Part shown: in pieces, positions 36,479-45,671 of the stretch
Position numbering within the stretch: position 1 is the stretch's first letter
How the letters are laid out: every line of letters begins with the position of its first letter
From: an uncultured Bacteroides sp.
GTDB lineage: Bacteria > Bacteroidota > Bacteroidia > Bacteroidales > Bacteroidaceae
NCBI RefSeq assembly: GCF_963678425.1
Contig: NZ_OY782854.1
Span: 434,001-498,000 of the forward strand
Direction: 5' to 3'
DNA: 64,000 nucleotides
Position numbers and translations under genes: made by a program
Notes under the pieces: generated by a model
What the model saw: the letters and a program-made list of their open reading frames with translations, nothing else
What the model was told of the DNA's origin: nothing
Databases searched by the model: none

Positions 36479-37852
36479 ATGTTTAAAAAGGAAACTTACA
36501 TAAAGAGGAGGGAACAGCTCAGGAAAACTGTTGCTTCCGGTATTTTATTATTTCTGGGAAATGACGAGTGTGGAATGAATTATGAGGATAATACTTATCC
36601 GTTTCGTCAGGACTCTACATTTCTTTATTTTTTCGGACAACCTTATGCGGGTTTATCTGCTATTATTGATATAGATAACAATAAAGAAATTATTTTTGGC
36701 GATGAGCTTACAATTGATCATATTGTGTGGATGGGTACTCAGCCAACGATCAAAGAGAAAAGCGAAAGAGTAGGGATCTCATCTACGCAACCGGCTAAAA
36801 GTCTTGAATCTTATTTGAAGAGCGCTCTTGAAAAAGGCCAGAAAGTTCATTTTCTGCCTACTTACCGTGCTGAGCATAAATTGAAGTTAATGAATTTGCT
36901 TGGATATTTACCGAAACCAGAGGATGCTTCAGTTCCTTTTATCCGTGCGGTAGTTAACCAACGAAATTATAAATCGGTTGAAGAGATTGAAGAAATAGAG
37001 AAAGCTTGCAATGTTACGGCCGATATGCATATAAAAGCAATGCAAATGCTTCGCCCCGGAATGAGAGAAAGTGATGTTGCCGGTGCTTTGGAAGATATTG
37101 CCATATCGGCAGGTGGCGGACTTTCGTTTCCTACTATTGCTACAATAGACGGACAAACATTGCACAATCACTATCATGGTAATGTGGTAAAGGAAGGTGA
37201 TATGTTATTAATAGATGCCGGAGCCGAAACCGCAATGGGGTATGCCGGAGATATGTCTTCCACTATTCCTGCCAGTAAGAAATTTACCAATCGTCAGAAA
37301 GAAGTCTACGATATTCAGGTGGCTTCTCATCTTGCCGCTGTTGAGGCCCTTCGTCCGGGAGTTCCATTTAAGGAAGTGTACGAACTTTCATCAAAGGTGA
37401 TTGTAGAAGGTATGAAATCTCTTGGAATTATGAAGGGAGATGCTGATGAGGCTGTACGTGCCGGAGCTCATGCCATGTTTTTTCCTTGTGGATTAGGACA
37501 CATGATGGGATTGGATGTTCACGATATGGAGAATCTGGGTGAAGTATATGTGGGCTATGATGGCGAACCAAAAAGCACTCAGTTTGGACGTAAGTCTTTG
37601 CGTTTGGGACGTAAACTGGAACCAGGCTTTGTGCTGACCATTGAACCGGGCATTTATTTTATTCCTGAACTGATTGACTTGTGGAAAGGAGAGAAGCGCT
37701 TCACAGAATTCATTAACTATGAAAAGCTTGAAACCTACAAAGATTTTGGAGGTATCCGTAATGAAGAAGATTATCTGATTACCGAAAACGGATCAAGGAG
37801 ACTAGGAAAGAAGATTCCTTTAACAACTGATGAAGTAGAGGCGCTGAGATAA
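36479..37852 (+). CDS. pepP: Aminopeptidase P family protein (M24B, Xaa-Pro)
   Basis: A 457-residue dimetal peptidase that removes N-terminal residues before proline. An AMP_N domain (about 1-150) precedes the creatinase-fold M24 domain; ligands are in 'LLIDAGAETAMGYAGDMSS' (two Asp), 'CGLGHMMGLDVHD' (His), 'VLTIEPGIYF' (Glu) and 'GGIRNEEDYLIT' (Glu). No signal peptide, so cytosolic. Four bases precede the DMT transporter gene. Confidence 0.93.
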   Translation: MFKKETYIKRREQLRKTVASGILLFLGNDECGMNYEDNTYPFRQDSTFLYFFGQPYAGLSAIIDIDNNKEIIFGDELTIDHIVWMGTQPTIKEKSERVGISSTQPAKSLESYLKSALEKGQKVHFLPTYRAEHKLKLMNLLGYLPKPEDASVPFIRAVVNQRNYKSVEEIEEIEKACNVTADMHIKAMQMLRPGMRESDVAGALEDIAISAGGGLSFPTIATIDGQTLHNHYHGNVVKEGDMLLIDAGAETAMGYAGDMSSTIPASKKFTNRQKEVYDIQVASHLAAVEALRPGVPFKEVYELSSKVIVEGMKSLGIMKGDADEAVRAGAHAMFFPCGLGHMMGLDVHDMENLGEVYVGYDGEPKSTQFGRKSLRLGRKLEPGFVLTIEPGIYFIPELIDLWKGEKRFTEFINYEKLETYKDFGGIRNEEDYLITENGSRRLGKKIPLTTDEVEALR

Positions 37853-37856
37853 TTTT

Positions 37857-38801
37857 ATGGAGAAAAGTTCTAAATCCATAGTTTATGCAAGTGTGGCTGT
37901 TTTAAGTTGGTCAACAGTAGCTACAGCTTTTAAAGTTGCTTTAAAAAGTCTGAGCTACTTCGAGCTAATACTGATTGCCAGTTGCACTGCGTTGTTTATT
38001 TTTACAATAGTGCTTCTATTTCAGAAAAAGTTTAATCTGGTCCGATCCTTTAGCGGAAAACAATGGCTGCGTTTTGCAGGAATTGGTCTGCTGAATCCGG
38101 TAGCATATTATCTTGTTTTATTTAAGGCTTATTCTATGTTACCTGCTCAGATAGCTCAGCCTATCAATTATTCATGGCCTATTCTTTTATTAATAATGCT
38201 TGCTGTTTTTACACGCCGGCCCATTCCCATACCCAAATATGTAGGACTGGTTGTCTCTTTGCTGGGAGTCATATTTATTTCAGTAGGAGCAAGTAACTCT
38301 GCTATTACCGGAATTTCAATACCCGGAATATTACTATGCGTGGTAAGTGCGGTTTTGTGGGCTAGCTATTGGATGATTAACAATAAGAACAAAGAAATAG
38401 ATGGTACGGTTTCTCTTTTTATGGGATTCCTTTTTGGGACATTCTATCTATTGTTGGCAGCCTTGTTTATAGGAGTAAATGTGTACAATGCTTCAAGTCT
38501 TCTTGCAGGAATGTATGTAGGAGCTTTCGAAATTGGCGTTCCGTTTATTTGCTTTGGAATAGCAATTCGTACAACTAACAATCCGGCACTGGTAAATCAG
38601 CTTTGCTATCTGGCTCCCTTTATGTCCTTATTCTTTATAAGTATTGTTTTGGGAGAGCAGATTTATATTTCCACATATATTGGTTTAATGCTGATTGTGG
38701 GAGGCATTGTCTTTAATCAGTATTTGGCTGGTAAAGCAACATGGAAGCTCTACAGAGCAATAGTAAAATATCGTATTACTCATAGAGCTTATCCAGGATG
38801 A
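37857..38801 (+). CDS. DMT-superfamily transporter (EamA)
   Basis: A 314-residue membrane protein with ten predicted helices in two EamA repeats (about 7-140 and 155-295). 'PAQIAQPINYSWPILLLIML' in the first half and 'LVNQLCYLAPFMSLFFISI' in the second are typical. Substrate unknown; relatives export metabolites or amino acids. Follows the M24 peptidase by 4 bases. Confidence 0.88.
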   Translation: MEKSSKSIVYASVAVLSWSTVATAFKVALKSLSYFELILIASCTALFIFTIVLLFQKKFNLVRSFSGKQWLRFAGIGLLNPVAYYLVLFKAYSMLPAQIAQPINYSWPILLLIMLAVFTRRPIPIPKYVGLVVSLLGVIFISVGASNSAITGISIPGILLCVVSAVLWASYWMINNKNKEIDGTVSLFMGFLFGTFYLLLAALFIGVNVYNASSLLAGMYVGAFEIGVPFICFGIAIRTTNNPALVNQLCYLAPFMSLFFISIVLGEQIYISTYIGLMLIVGGIVFNQYLAGKATWKLYRAIVKYRITHRAYPG

Positions 38802-38818
38802 GAATTTAGACAAAAATA

Positions 38819-38983
38819 GGTTCTTCGTCACTTTTGGTGCAAGCAAACGGTCTCAAATGCTTATTCAATAAAGACTCTACATGCTTTTTAATAAGCCATT
38901 TTTTGAATCTGATGAAAAGTCTGCAAAACAATCATAAATAAGTAGCTTAATGCAATAGCTTGCACCTAAAGTGACGAAGAGCC
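38819..38983. mobile_element. 165-bp MITE with ISL3-like ends
   Basis: The 26-bp terminal inverted repeats (38819-38844 and 38958-38983, reading GGYTCTTCGTCACTTT inward) match at 24 of 26 positions. Both sides are flanked by a perfect 8-bp direct repeat, CAAAAATA (38811-38818 and 38984-38991). Ends beginning GGCTCTT and an 8-bp target duplication are known for the ISL3 family. The inside has no transposase-size frame, so it is non-autonomous. It inserted just past the end of the DMT transporter gene. Confidence 0.85.
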
Positions 38984-38999
38984 CAAAAATATAAAAAAC

Positions 39000-39101
39000 A
39001 TCTGCCACCTGCCACTAATTTAAATTAAAAGCCCTGAGAATGGGTTTTTTTTATGTGGCAGATCCAAAAATCATCTGCCACTTATATCTGCTATCTGCCA
39101 C
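39000..39101. repeat. Cluster of ATCTGCCAC-type short repeats
   Basis: CTGCCAC occurs four times in plus orientation (about 39002, 39008, 39075 and 39095) and once inverted (GTGGCAG near 39055). The inverted pair ATCTGCCAC/GTGGCAGAT brackets the terminator. Role unknown. Confidence 0.5.
39027..39053 (+). terminator. Probable terminator of the LTA synthase-M24-DMT unit
   Basis: AAAAGCCC (39027-39034) pairs with GGGTTTTT (39042-39049; one G-T pair) around a seven-base loop, and T continues. It is separated from the DMT gene by the MITE, which probably inserted between gene and terminator. Confidence 0.6.
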
Positions 39102-39185
39102 CTGTGTAACATCAAAGTGCATTTTAGCTTCTGTTTTAAAAAAAAATAAAAGGGAAGGAAATAAAAAGTTTCCTGAATAATTCTG

Positions 39186-39245
39186 ATTCTCTTGTACAAA
39201 AGAATATATTGTTCTGTACAAGAGAATTAATTGTTTTGTACAAAG
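39186..39245. repeat. Inverted and direct repeats built on TTGTACA
   Basis: ATTCTCTTGTACA (39186-39198) and TGTACAAGAGAAT (39215-39227) are perfect 13-base inverted repeats; a third TTTTGTACAAAG follows at 39234-39245. Each copy centres on the palindrome TGTACA with TTGTACAA in two copies, as expected for a dimeric DNA-binding protein; no T-run follows, so it is not a simple terminator. Confidence 0.55.
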
Positions 39246-39629
39246 ATAGATTAATCCCAGGTTATGTCTTTTTTAAGTAAAGCCTGGGGATTTCATTTAT
39301 TAACCAGTTCATATTAGCTAAATACTTTTCTGAGAACTGGATTTGACGATGAAGATTGGAATAATGGCAAGCTCCTTTATCTTAGGGCTGCAACAAAGAT
39401 GAAATAAAAATCATACTTATATATAATATATAATGTAGTGTCAGACTTCTAATCAATATCTATTTTGTTGAATGAGTTAAATATTGGTTAATATTTGATT
39501 TATAAAGTGAATCTATTTTTATCTATGAATTTATAACATAGTATTATTAACTATTTGAATTATTCAATTTATTTTTCGTAATTGCACTTTGTTTTATGTT
39601 AAATATTGGGTATTTAGTGTGTTATTAAG

Positions 39630-39679
39630 AAAAAAAATAGATTATATATTTGTTATATAATAAATAATGCATATTTTTG
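39630..39679 (+). promoter_or_regulatory. Promoter A of the glycan locus, with conserved block
   Basis: A -33 TTTG (39649-39652) and -7 TATTTTTG (39672-39679, exact TAnnTTTG) with 19 bases between. The segment 39630-39666, covering the A-run, TAGATTA, the -33 and the spacer, is repeated with one change at 53059-53095, where it sits at the same distance from another -7 box. The shared part upstream of -33 is a candidate operator. Transcription would start near 39686. Confidence 0.8.
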
Positions 39680-40039
39680 GCAAGGTAATTTAACTGAAAA
39701 TTATTTTTCATCTTAATCAAGATCCTTAAATAACTGTTGCTATGGATTGTATAAAAATGACTTTTTTTAGTTTTTGCATACATTTCTTTGATTCATGCAA
39801 AAGTCAGGTAGATGTTTTTGTTCGTGGAGAAGGTGCCTGCAGGGTGACTGCTGGTATTCAATTTGCACGTGTGGAGATGAATGCTTTAGTACTAAAGAAA
39901 AAATCCTGTTTGAGTGGAAATGAAAGTCCTCCTATTTGGGAGCTTCTTTACGTACAGAGTGAATATGGGTAGCTTTGAAACGAATAACAAAAATTAGTCA
40001 TGTGTTTTTTCCCTTATTATTACTAACAAATTAAATCTT

Positions 40040-40978
40040 ATGAATATGAAAAGAATAATACTCACATCAATACTTTTTAGCGTTAGTTTTTGTTTTTCTT
40101 TTAGTCAAAATAGAGTAGGTTGGTGGAAATTTGATGACGCCACTAATTTCACGAAAGCCGAAGCTGGTAAACCATTAACTCAAGTGGGAACTGGTGTGGA
40201 AAAAGTCGATGGTCCGGATGCTTCTAATGGTGCTGTCGTGGTTAAGAAAGGAACCTATTTTGAAGTAGATCATGGTATAGCAGTGAAGGAAAAAGAAACA
40301 TATGTAAATCAATATTCTGTAGTTATTGATTTTAAGCTCCCTGTTTTAGGTGTTTACTATAATTTCATTCAAACAGATGTAACAAACACCTCTGATGGAG
40401 ATTGTTTTATAAATAAATCCGGAATTCTTGGTACTTACGCTACAGGTTACGCTCCTGAGCCGCTTTCTCCAGATGTTTGGTATCGGCTTGTCGTTTCTGC
40501 AGATTTAGGTAATTCATATAAATATTACCTGAATGGCAGTTTAGTAAAATTATGTGATATGCAAAATAAGGATGAGCGTTTTTCTTTAGATAAGAAGGTA
40601 CTGTTATTTGCTGATGATGATGGCGAGGATAGTGATATTGATATTGCTGAAGTTTCATTGTATGATGGCGCTTTAACTGATGCACAAGTTGCTGCATTGG
40701 GAGCGGCTGGACAAGTCTCAACAGGTTTTGGTAATAGTAAGATGAATAAGGAGGGCAATATTAAAATTGCAAATCCGGTAAATGATTTTGTAACAATAAT
40801 ATGCCCGGACAATCAAACAATTCAAAATGTGATTATTTATGATACTTATGGACATGTAGCATTACAATCGAAGACTAGTGATACTAAAATCAATGTATCA
40901 GGACTTGAAAAAGGCATTTATATAGCCAAGGTAAGAATAGACGGGAATGATTATTATTTAAAATGTATTAAAGAGTAA
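40040..40978 (+). CDS. LamG-domain secreted protein with T9SS-type sorting tail
   Basis: A 312-residue protein: signal peptide (about 1-22, ending SFSQ), a LamG/concanavalin-like domain (about 25-228; 'VGWWKFDDATNFTKAEAGKP' and 'DIDIAEVSLYDGALTDAQVA'), and a C-terminal domain of the Por_Secre_tail/TIGR04183 kind (about 240-312; 'NPVNDFVTIICP', 'VIIYDTYGHVALQS', 'GIYIAKVRIDGNDYYLKC'). The LamG part binds glycans; the tail would direct export through a type IX system. It is closely similar at both ends to the next gene, like a version without the phosphatase. First gene of unit 1. Confidence 0.85.
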   Translation: MNMKRIILTSILFSVSFCFSFSQNRVGWWKFDDATNFTKAEAGKPLTQVGTGVEKVDGPDASNGAVVVKKGTYFEVDHGIAVKEKETYVNQYSVVIDFKLPVLGVYYNFIQTDVTNTSDGDCFINKSGILGTYATGYAPEPLSPDVWYRLVVSADLGNSYKYYLNGSLVKLCDMQNKDERFSLDKKVLLFADDDGEDSDIDIAEVSLYDGALTDAQVAALGAAGQVSTGFGNSKMNKEGNIKIANPVNDFVTIICPDNQTIQNVIIYDTYGHVALQSKTSDTKINVSGLEKGIYIAKVRIDGNDYYLKCIKE

Positions 40979-40999
40979 TCAATAGGTAGCTTGAAATAA

Positions 41000-41052
41000 A
41001 AAACGATCTCTCCGTTTACTTCTTGAATAGTTGTTGATGGAGAGACGTTTTT
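41000..41052 (+). terminator. Intercistronic hairpin 1
   Basis: AAACG-A-TCTCTCC (41001-41012) pairs with GGAGAGA-CGTTT (41039-41050) with one bulge, followed by TT. It lies between the two LamG genes. It may be a weak terminator or a processing or stability element that sets the ratio of the two products. Confidence 0.6.
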
Positions 41053-41068
41053 AAATATCTTAAATTGA

Positions 41069-43558
41069 ATGAATATGAAGAAACTAATATTTACACTAAT
41101 ACTTTTTTGCGTTAATCTTTGTTTTTCTTTTAGTCAAAACAGGGTAGGGTTGTGGAAATTTGATGATGCTAGTAATTTTTTGAAAGCAGAAGTTGGAAAT
41201 CCATTAACTCAGGTGGGGGCAGGAATACAGAAAGCTGATGGCCCGGATGCTTCCAATGGTGCCGTTACGGTTAAGAGAGGTACTTATTTTGTGGTTGATC
41301 ATGGCATTCCTGCTAAAAGTGGAGCAACGAATGTAAATGAATATTCTTTAGTCGTTGATTTTAAAATACCAACTGTAGGTGTATGGTATAATTTCTTTCA
41401 AACAGATCCAACAAATACATCTGACGGGGATTGTTTTATTAATACATCAGGTAATATTGGTACGTATACTACCGGCTACAGCTCTTTTGCTGTCTCTTCA
41501 AATAAATGGTATCGACTAGTTGTATCTGTAAATTTAGATCACTCATATAAATATTATTTAGATGGAAATTTGATTCAAGTAGGTAATGTTCAATATTCTT
41601 CTGATGGCCGTTTCTCTTTGGCAAAAAAAATGCTTTTATTTGCAGATGATAATGGTGAGGACGGTACTTTAGACGTTGCTGAAGTCTCTTTGTATGATGG
41701 AGCTTTAAATGATGCACAAGTCGCTGATCTGGGAGGATATGGACACACAGAAAAATACAAATATGATATTCCTGTAGTGAAGCCTTATTTGCAGACTCCG
41801 GGTTCTGATTATATGTATGTGTCATGGCAGGATACATCAACAGTAAAAACGCAGGTTAATTACGGTACTACTACGACCTTAACTGATAGTAAAACAGGAA
41901 CATATGAAACAATAAATAGCTATCCGTATATATGGCACACTGTTAAATTGACAGATTTGCAGCCAAATACTAAGTATTATTATCAAGTGGTTAGCGGTAG
42001 TGGAGAATCTCCAATGTATTCATTCAGAACTCAACCAGATAAGTCATATTCGGATGGACATATTCGTTTTTTACTTTTTGGCGATACTCAACAGAATCCT
42101 GATAAAACAACAACAATTGTGAATAGTGCTGTCACGCAAATGAAGAACTTGTTTGGTGATGATTATGCTGATAGTTTGAATTTTGTTTTGCATACAGGAG
42201 ATTGTATCCAGCAAGGAAATAGTATAAGTGCATATACCACTGAATTTCTCCATCCAATGGAACCCCTTAGCTGCAGGTTACCATTTGCTATAGCTCCGGG
42301 AAATCATGAAGTAGATAGCCCGCTGTTTTATTCTTATATGAAATTTAATGATATTACTCCATTTAGTACTCCAGAAGGAATTTTTGAACGTTTTTGGTCT
42401 TTTAAGGTTGCCAGAACTTTATTTGTAGGTCTAAATTCTAATATCGTATACACATTTGGAGATCAGGAAAAAACTTGGTTTGAACAGCTATTGAAGGATG
42501 CAGAAAATGATCCATTGGTAGACAGGGTATTTTGTTTTATTCATCATTGTCCATATAGTGAATTATGGTCCGAAGGAGAAAGTCAATATTCCCGGGATAT
42601 GTTAGATATTATGCGAAAGTATTCTAAAGCGCAACAATTATCATTTGGTCATACTCATGATTATGAAAATGGTACAATCACTTCTTTGGCTCCTAATTCG
42701 ACCGGAGATATCAGTTTTGTTTGCGGCGGTGGTGGTGGTGGTGACAGAGATTATTTCTCATCATCAGCTATTGATAGACCTACAATAAACATGTCTTATA
42801 CTCAGAACTTCTTTATATATGCTGATATTGATGTTAAAAATAAGTCTCATGTATTTAAAGTTTATGGTGTAGGAGATTTGGCTAAGAATCCAACTCCTAA
42901 TCTTAATCTGATAGATTCCTGGTATCGTAAACTGAATCAGGTAAAACCAGAGACTCCATCATGTGCCTCTGCAGTTTTAAAAAATGATAGTATTCATCTG
43001 TTGTCTTCTCCTTTTGTCGGGTTAGATAACTTGATGTCTGTTGAAGTACAAGCTACATCAACTCCTGGTGACTATTCTTCTACTTTGTTAGATGTAACTA
43101 CCGATTGGAGAAATATTTATGGAATAGATAGTTATGGAAATGCGAGAGATTTAAATAAAGGGATAAATTTGCTTCAACATACTTTTAGTACAGGTACATT
43201 GGTTGAAGGAAAAACTTATGCATGGAGAACCCGATATCGCGACCATAATTTAAAATGGAGTGATTGGTCGAACGAACAGTCTTTTAAGTATAGCTCATTA
43301 ACTGGCATTAATAATGTTGAGGCTGATAATGGGAATATTGTTAAAATTGTGAATCCTATACGTAACTCTATTTCAATGATACTTCCAGGTAATCAAAAAA
43401 TTCAGAATGTTGTACTTTATGATATTTATGGGCATTTAGTATTACAGTCAACAAATGGTGATACTAATATTAATGCAACAGGACTTGCAGAAGGCGTTTA
43501 TATCGTTAAAGTAAAAATAGACGGAAAATATTATTACTTGAAATGTGTCAAGAAGTGA
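41069..43558 (+). CDS. LamG-purple-acid-phosphatase-like metallophosphoesterase with T9SS-type tail
   Basis: An 829-residue secreted protein. Signal peptide (1-22), LamG (about 25-225), a fibronectin-like domain as in purple acid phosphatases (about 232-320), metallophosphoesterase (about 328-590), a further beta-rich region, and a T9SS-type tail (about 758-829). Metal ligands are in 'RFLLFGDTQQNPD', 'LHTGDCIQQ', 'APGNHEVD', 'FIHHCPYSEL' and 'SFGHTHDYENG'. It likely removes phosphate or splits phosphodiesters on a glycan outside the cell. The LamG and tail are paralogous to those of the preceding gene. Confidence 0.85.
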   Translation: MNMKKLIFTLILFCVNLCFSFSQNRVGLWKFDDASNFLKAEVGNPLTQVGAGIQKADGPDASNGAVTVKRGTYFVVDHGIPAKSGATNVNEYSLVVDFKIPTVGVWYNFFQTDPTNTSDGDCFINTSGNIGTYTTGYSSFAVSSNKWYRLVVSVNLDHSYKYYLDGNLIQVGNVQYSSDGRFSLAKKMLLFADDNGEDGTLDVAEVSLYDGALNDAQVADLGGYGHTEKYKYDIPVVKPYLQTPGSDYMYVSWQDTSTVKTQVNYGTTTTLTDSKTGTYETINSYPYIWHTVKLTDLQPNTKYYYQVVSGSGESPMYSFRTQPDKSYSDGHIRFLLFGDTQQNPDKTTTIVNSAVTQMKNLFGDDYADSLNFVLHTGDCIQQGNSISAYTTEFLHPMEPLSCRLPFAIAPGNHEVDSPLFYSYMKFNDITPFSTPEGIFERFWSFKVARTLFVGLNSNIVYTFGDQEKTWFEQLLKDAENDPLVDRVFCFIHHCPYSELWSEGESQYSRDMLDIMRKYSKAQQLSFGHTHDYENGTITSLAPNSTGDISFVCGGGGGGDRDYFSSSAIDRPTINMSYTQNFFIYADIDVKNKSHVFKVYGVGDLAKNPTPNLNLIDSWYRKLNQVKPETPSCASAVLKNDSIHLLSSPFVGLDNLMSVEVQATSTPGDYSSTLLDVTTDWRNIYGIDSYGNARDLNKGINLLQHTFSTGTLVEGKTYAWRTRYRDHNLKWSDWSNEQSFKYSSLTGINNVEADNGNIVKIVNPIRNSISMILPGNQKIQNVVLYDIYGHLVLQSTNGDTNINATGLAEGVYIVKVKIDGKYYYLKCVKK

Positions 43559-43580
43559 TTAATATGTAGTGTATGATAAA

Positions 43581-43627
43581 AACGTGTCTCCATTTATTTC
43601 ACATTTAGTTATTTATGGAGACACGTT
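43581..43627 (+). terminator. Intercistronic hairpin 2
   Basis: AACGTGTCTCCAT (43581-43593) pairs perfectly with ATGGAGACACGTT (43615-43627). Only a short T-rich stretch follows. It separates the LamG phosphatase gene from the GH27 gene and resembles the hairpin at 41000-41052 in place and core (GTCTC/GAGAC). Confidence 0.6.
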
Positions 43628-43647
43628 CATTTTAAATTAGTTGTATT

Positions 43648-45615
43648 ATGAAGAAAAAGAGTATTTTATTGATTCTCCTGTTGCTGCCGTTTTGCGCCTT
43701 TTCAAAAACAGTATGGCTGGATGAACTTAATGTCGATGTAGTTTACCAGGATTGGGGTACCGCCCAGATAAATAAGTCGGTTCTTGGTTCTCCTCTGATG
43801 GTTGGAGGAAAGAAATACCAGCGTGGAATTGGTACACATTCAATCAGTCGTTTTTTATTGAATCTGGATGGCAAGGCTAAGTCAATTTCTGGATTTGTAG
43901 GAGCTGATGATAATAATGATTTTAGTGGAAATATGGAATTTATGCTTATAGCAGATAAAAAAACGATCTGGCGTAGTGGTATTATGCACAAAGGAATGTC
44001 TGCTAAACATTTCTCACTAAATCTTGAGAACGTTCATAAAGTAGCACTGATTGTTGGTGAAGCAGGGGATGGAATAATGTATGACCATGCTGACTGGTTA
44101 AATGTAAAACTTATTACTTCAGGTAATGTAATATCAGAAAGTGTTATTCCTAATAAGAAAATTACAACAGAAAAATATATATTAACGCCAAAAGAAAAAG
44201 AAACTCCAAAAATAAACTCACCAAAAGTGTTTGGTGTTCGACCCAACAGTCCTTTTTTATACACTGTTGCAGCTACAGGAAAAAGGCCTATTGTATTTTC
44301 TGCTTATCAATTGCCCGATGGTTTATCCATTAATAAGGAAACTGGAATAATAACAGGCTCTTTAAATAAGAAAGGTACATATAATGTAATTGTCAGAGCC
44401 GATAATGAGTTAGGTGGTGATTTTAGGATTATTAAAATAGTAGTTGGAGATAAAATAAGCTTAACTCCTCCAATGGGATGGAATAGCTGGAATTGCTGGG
44501 GACTTAGTGTAGATGATAAAAAAGTGAAAAGTGCGGCAGACTATATGAGTCGTAAACTTATTAATCATGGTTGGACATATGTTAATATTGATGATGGATG
44601 GGAAGCTGAAAAGAGAACTACAAATAATGAACTTATTGGTAACCAGAAATTCCCTGATTTTAAAGATTTAAGCGATTATATTCATTCGAAAGGATTGAAA
44701 TTTGGTATTTATTCATCTCCAGGTCCGATGACTTGTGGTGGATATTTAGGTAGTTATAAGCATGAAGACCTGGATGCCCAAACCTGGGCAAAGTGGGGCG
44801 TAGATTATCTCAAGTATGATTATTGTTTTTATAATCAAGTGGTTCCTGTGCCAACGGAGGAATTAATTAAAGAGCCTTATATTGTTATGAGAAAAGCATT
44901 AGATAAGGTTGATCGTGATATAACTTACTGCGTTGGTTTTGGAGCTCCAAACGTTTGGAATTGGGCACAGGAAGCTGGCGGTAACTTATGGAGAACAACA
45001 AGAGATATTACTGATGAATGGAATGTGGTAACAGCCATTGGATGTTTTCAGGATGTATGTGCATCGGTAACTAAACCAGGTGGTTATAATGATCCGGATA
45101 TGCTGGTTGTTGGAACACTTGGAAAGGGTTGGGGCGCAAAAGCTCATGATTCATACTTGACTCCTGACGAACAATATTCTCACATAAGTCTTTGGTGTCT
45201 GTTATCTGCTCCATTACTTATTGGGTGCGATATGGATAACATGGATGATTTTACCCTAAATCTGCTAACGAATGATGAAGTTATTGGCGTTGACCAGGAT
45301 CCTTTGGCTATGCCGGCAAAGAAAATATTAACTAATAACGGGCAGATATGGTATAAACATCTGGAAGATGGTGCTGTTGCGGTTGGTTTTTTCAATATTG
45401 ATCCGTATGCTATTGTCTGGGATCAGAATGAAAGTGATAAAATTCAAACTATGAAGTATAAAATGACATTGGATTTATCTCAGTTAGGTTTAAAAGGGAA
45501 ATATATGGTGCATGATTTATGGAGTCAGAAAGACTTGGGTACTGTGGATAACTCTTTTGAAACAGAGATGCCTTATCATGGTGTTTCTTTTGTGAAATTT
45601 GTTCCTGTAAAATGA
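43648..45615 (+). CDS. Alpha-galactosidase, GH27, with NPCBM domain
   Basis: A 655-residue secreted enzyme: signal peptide (1-19), NPCBM carbohydrate-binding domain (about 22-155, 'QRGIGTHSISRFLLNLDG'), a He_PIG-type domain (about 195-272), and GH27 (about 275-655). 'PPMGWNSWNCWG' opens the barrel; the nucleophile is Asp in 'YLKYDYC', and the acid/base is Asp in 'TTRDITDEW' by comparison with human alpha-galactosidase A. It removes terminal alpha-galactose. Position in unit 1 marks galactose as part of the target glycan. Confidence 0.93.
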   Translation: MKKKSILLILLLLPFCAFSKTVWLDELNVDVVYQDWGTAQINKSVLGSPLMVGGKKYQRGIGTHSISRFLLNLDGKAKSISGFVGADDNNDFSGNMEFMLIADKKTIWRSGIMHKGMSAKHFSLNLENVHKVALIVGEAGDGIMYDHADWLNVKLITSGNVISESVIPNKKITTEKYILTPKEKETPKINSPKVFGVRPNSPFLYTVAATGKRPIVFSAYQLPDGLSINKETGIITGSLNKKGTYNVIVRADNELGGDFRIIKIVVGDKISLTPPMGWNSWNCWGLSVDDKKVKSAADYMSRKLINHGWTYVNIDDGWEAEKRTTNNELIGNQKFPDFKDLSDYIHSKGLKFGIYSSPGPMTCGGYLGSYKHEDLDAQTWAKWGVDYLKYDYCFYNQVVPVPTEELIKEPYIVMRKALDKVDRDITYCVGFGAPNVWNWAQEAGGNLWRTTRDITDEWNVVTAIGCFQDVCASVTKPGGYNDPDMLVVGTLGKGWGAKAHDSYLTPDEQYSHISLWCLLSAPLLIGCDMDNMDDFTLNLLTNDEVIGVDQDPLAMPAKKILTNNGQIWYKHLEDGAVAVGFFNIDPYAIVWDQNESDKIQTMKYKMTLDLSQLGLKGKYMVHDLWSQKDLGTVDNSFETEMPYHGVSFVKFVPVK

Positions 45616-45671
45616 ATTAGTTTTATAAATTTGAATGTTTTCAAAGATTATATAATAGAAAATAATATAAA

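Larger units (their letters stand above)
38802..40039. other. Long intergenic region at the start of the glycan locus
   Basis: About 1.2 kb with no supported gene. It holds, in order, a small MITE (38819-38983), a terminator (39027-39053), a cluster of CTGCCAC repeats (39000-39101), a TTGTACA hairpin region (39186-39245), about 380 bases of featureless AT-rich DNA, the unit-1 promoter (39630-39679) and a leader of about 350 bases. A 76-codon frame in the leader (39742-39972) shows no family features. Confidence 0.7.

Noticed and set aside
39000..39245. Possible CRISPR array
   Set aside because: The repeats are short (7-13 bases) and unevenly spaced, without unit-length spacers or cas genes.
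39742..39972. 76-codon frame in the leader of unit 1
   Set aside because: No family motif, odd amino-acid mix, and it lies in a long AT-rich leader; more likely chance.
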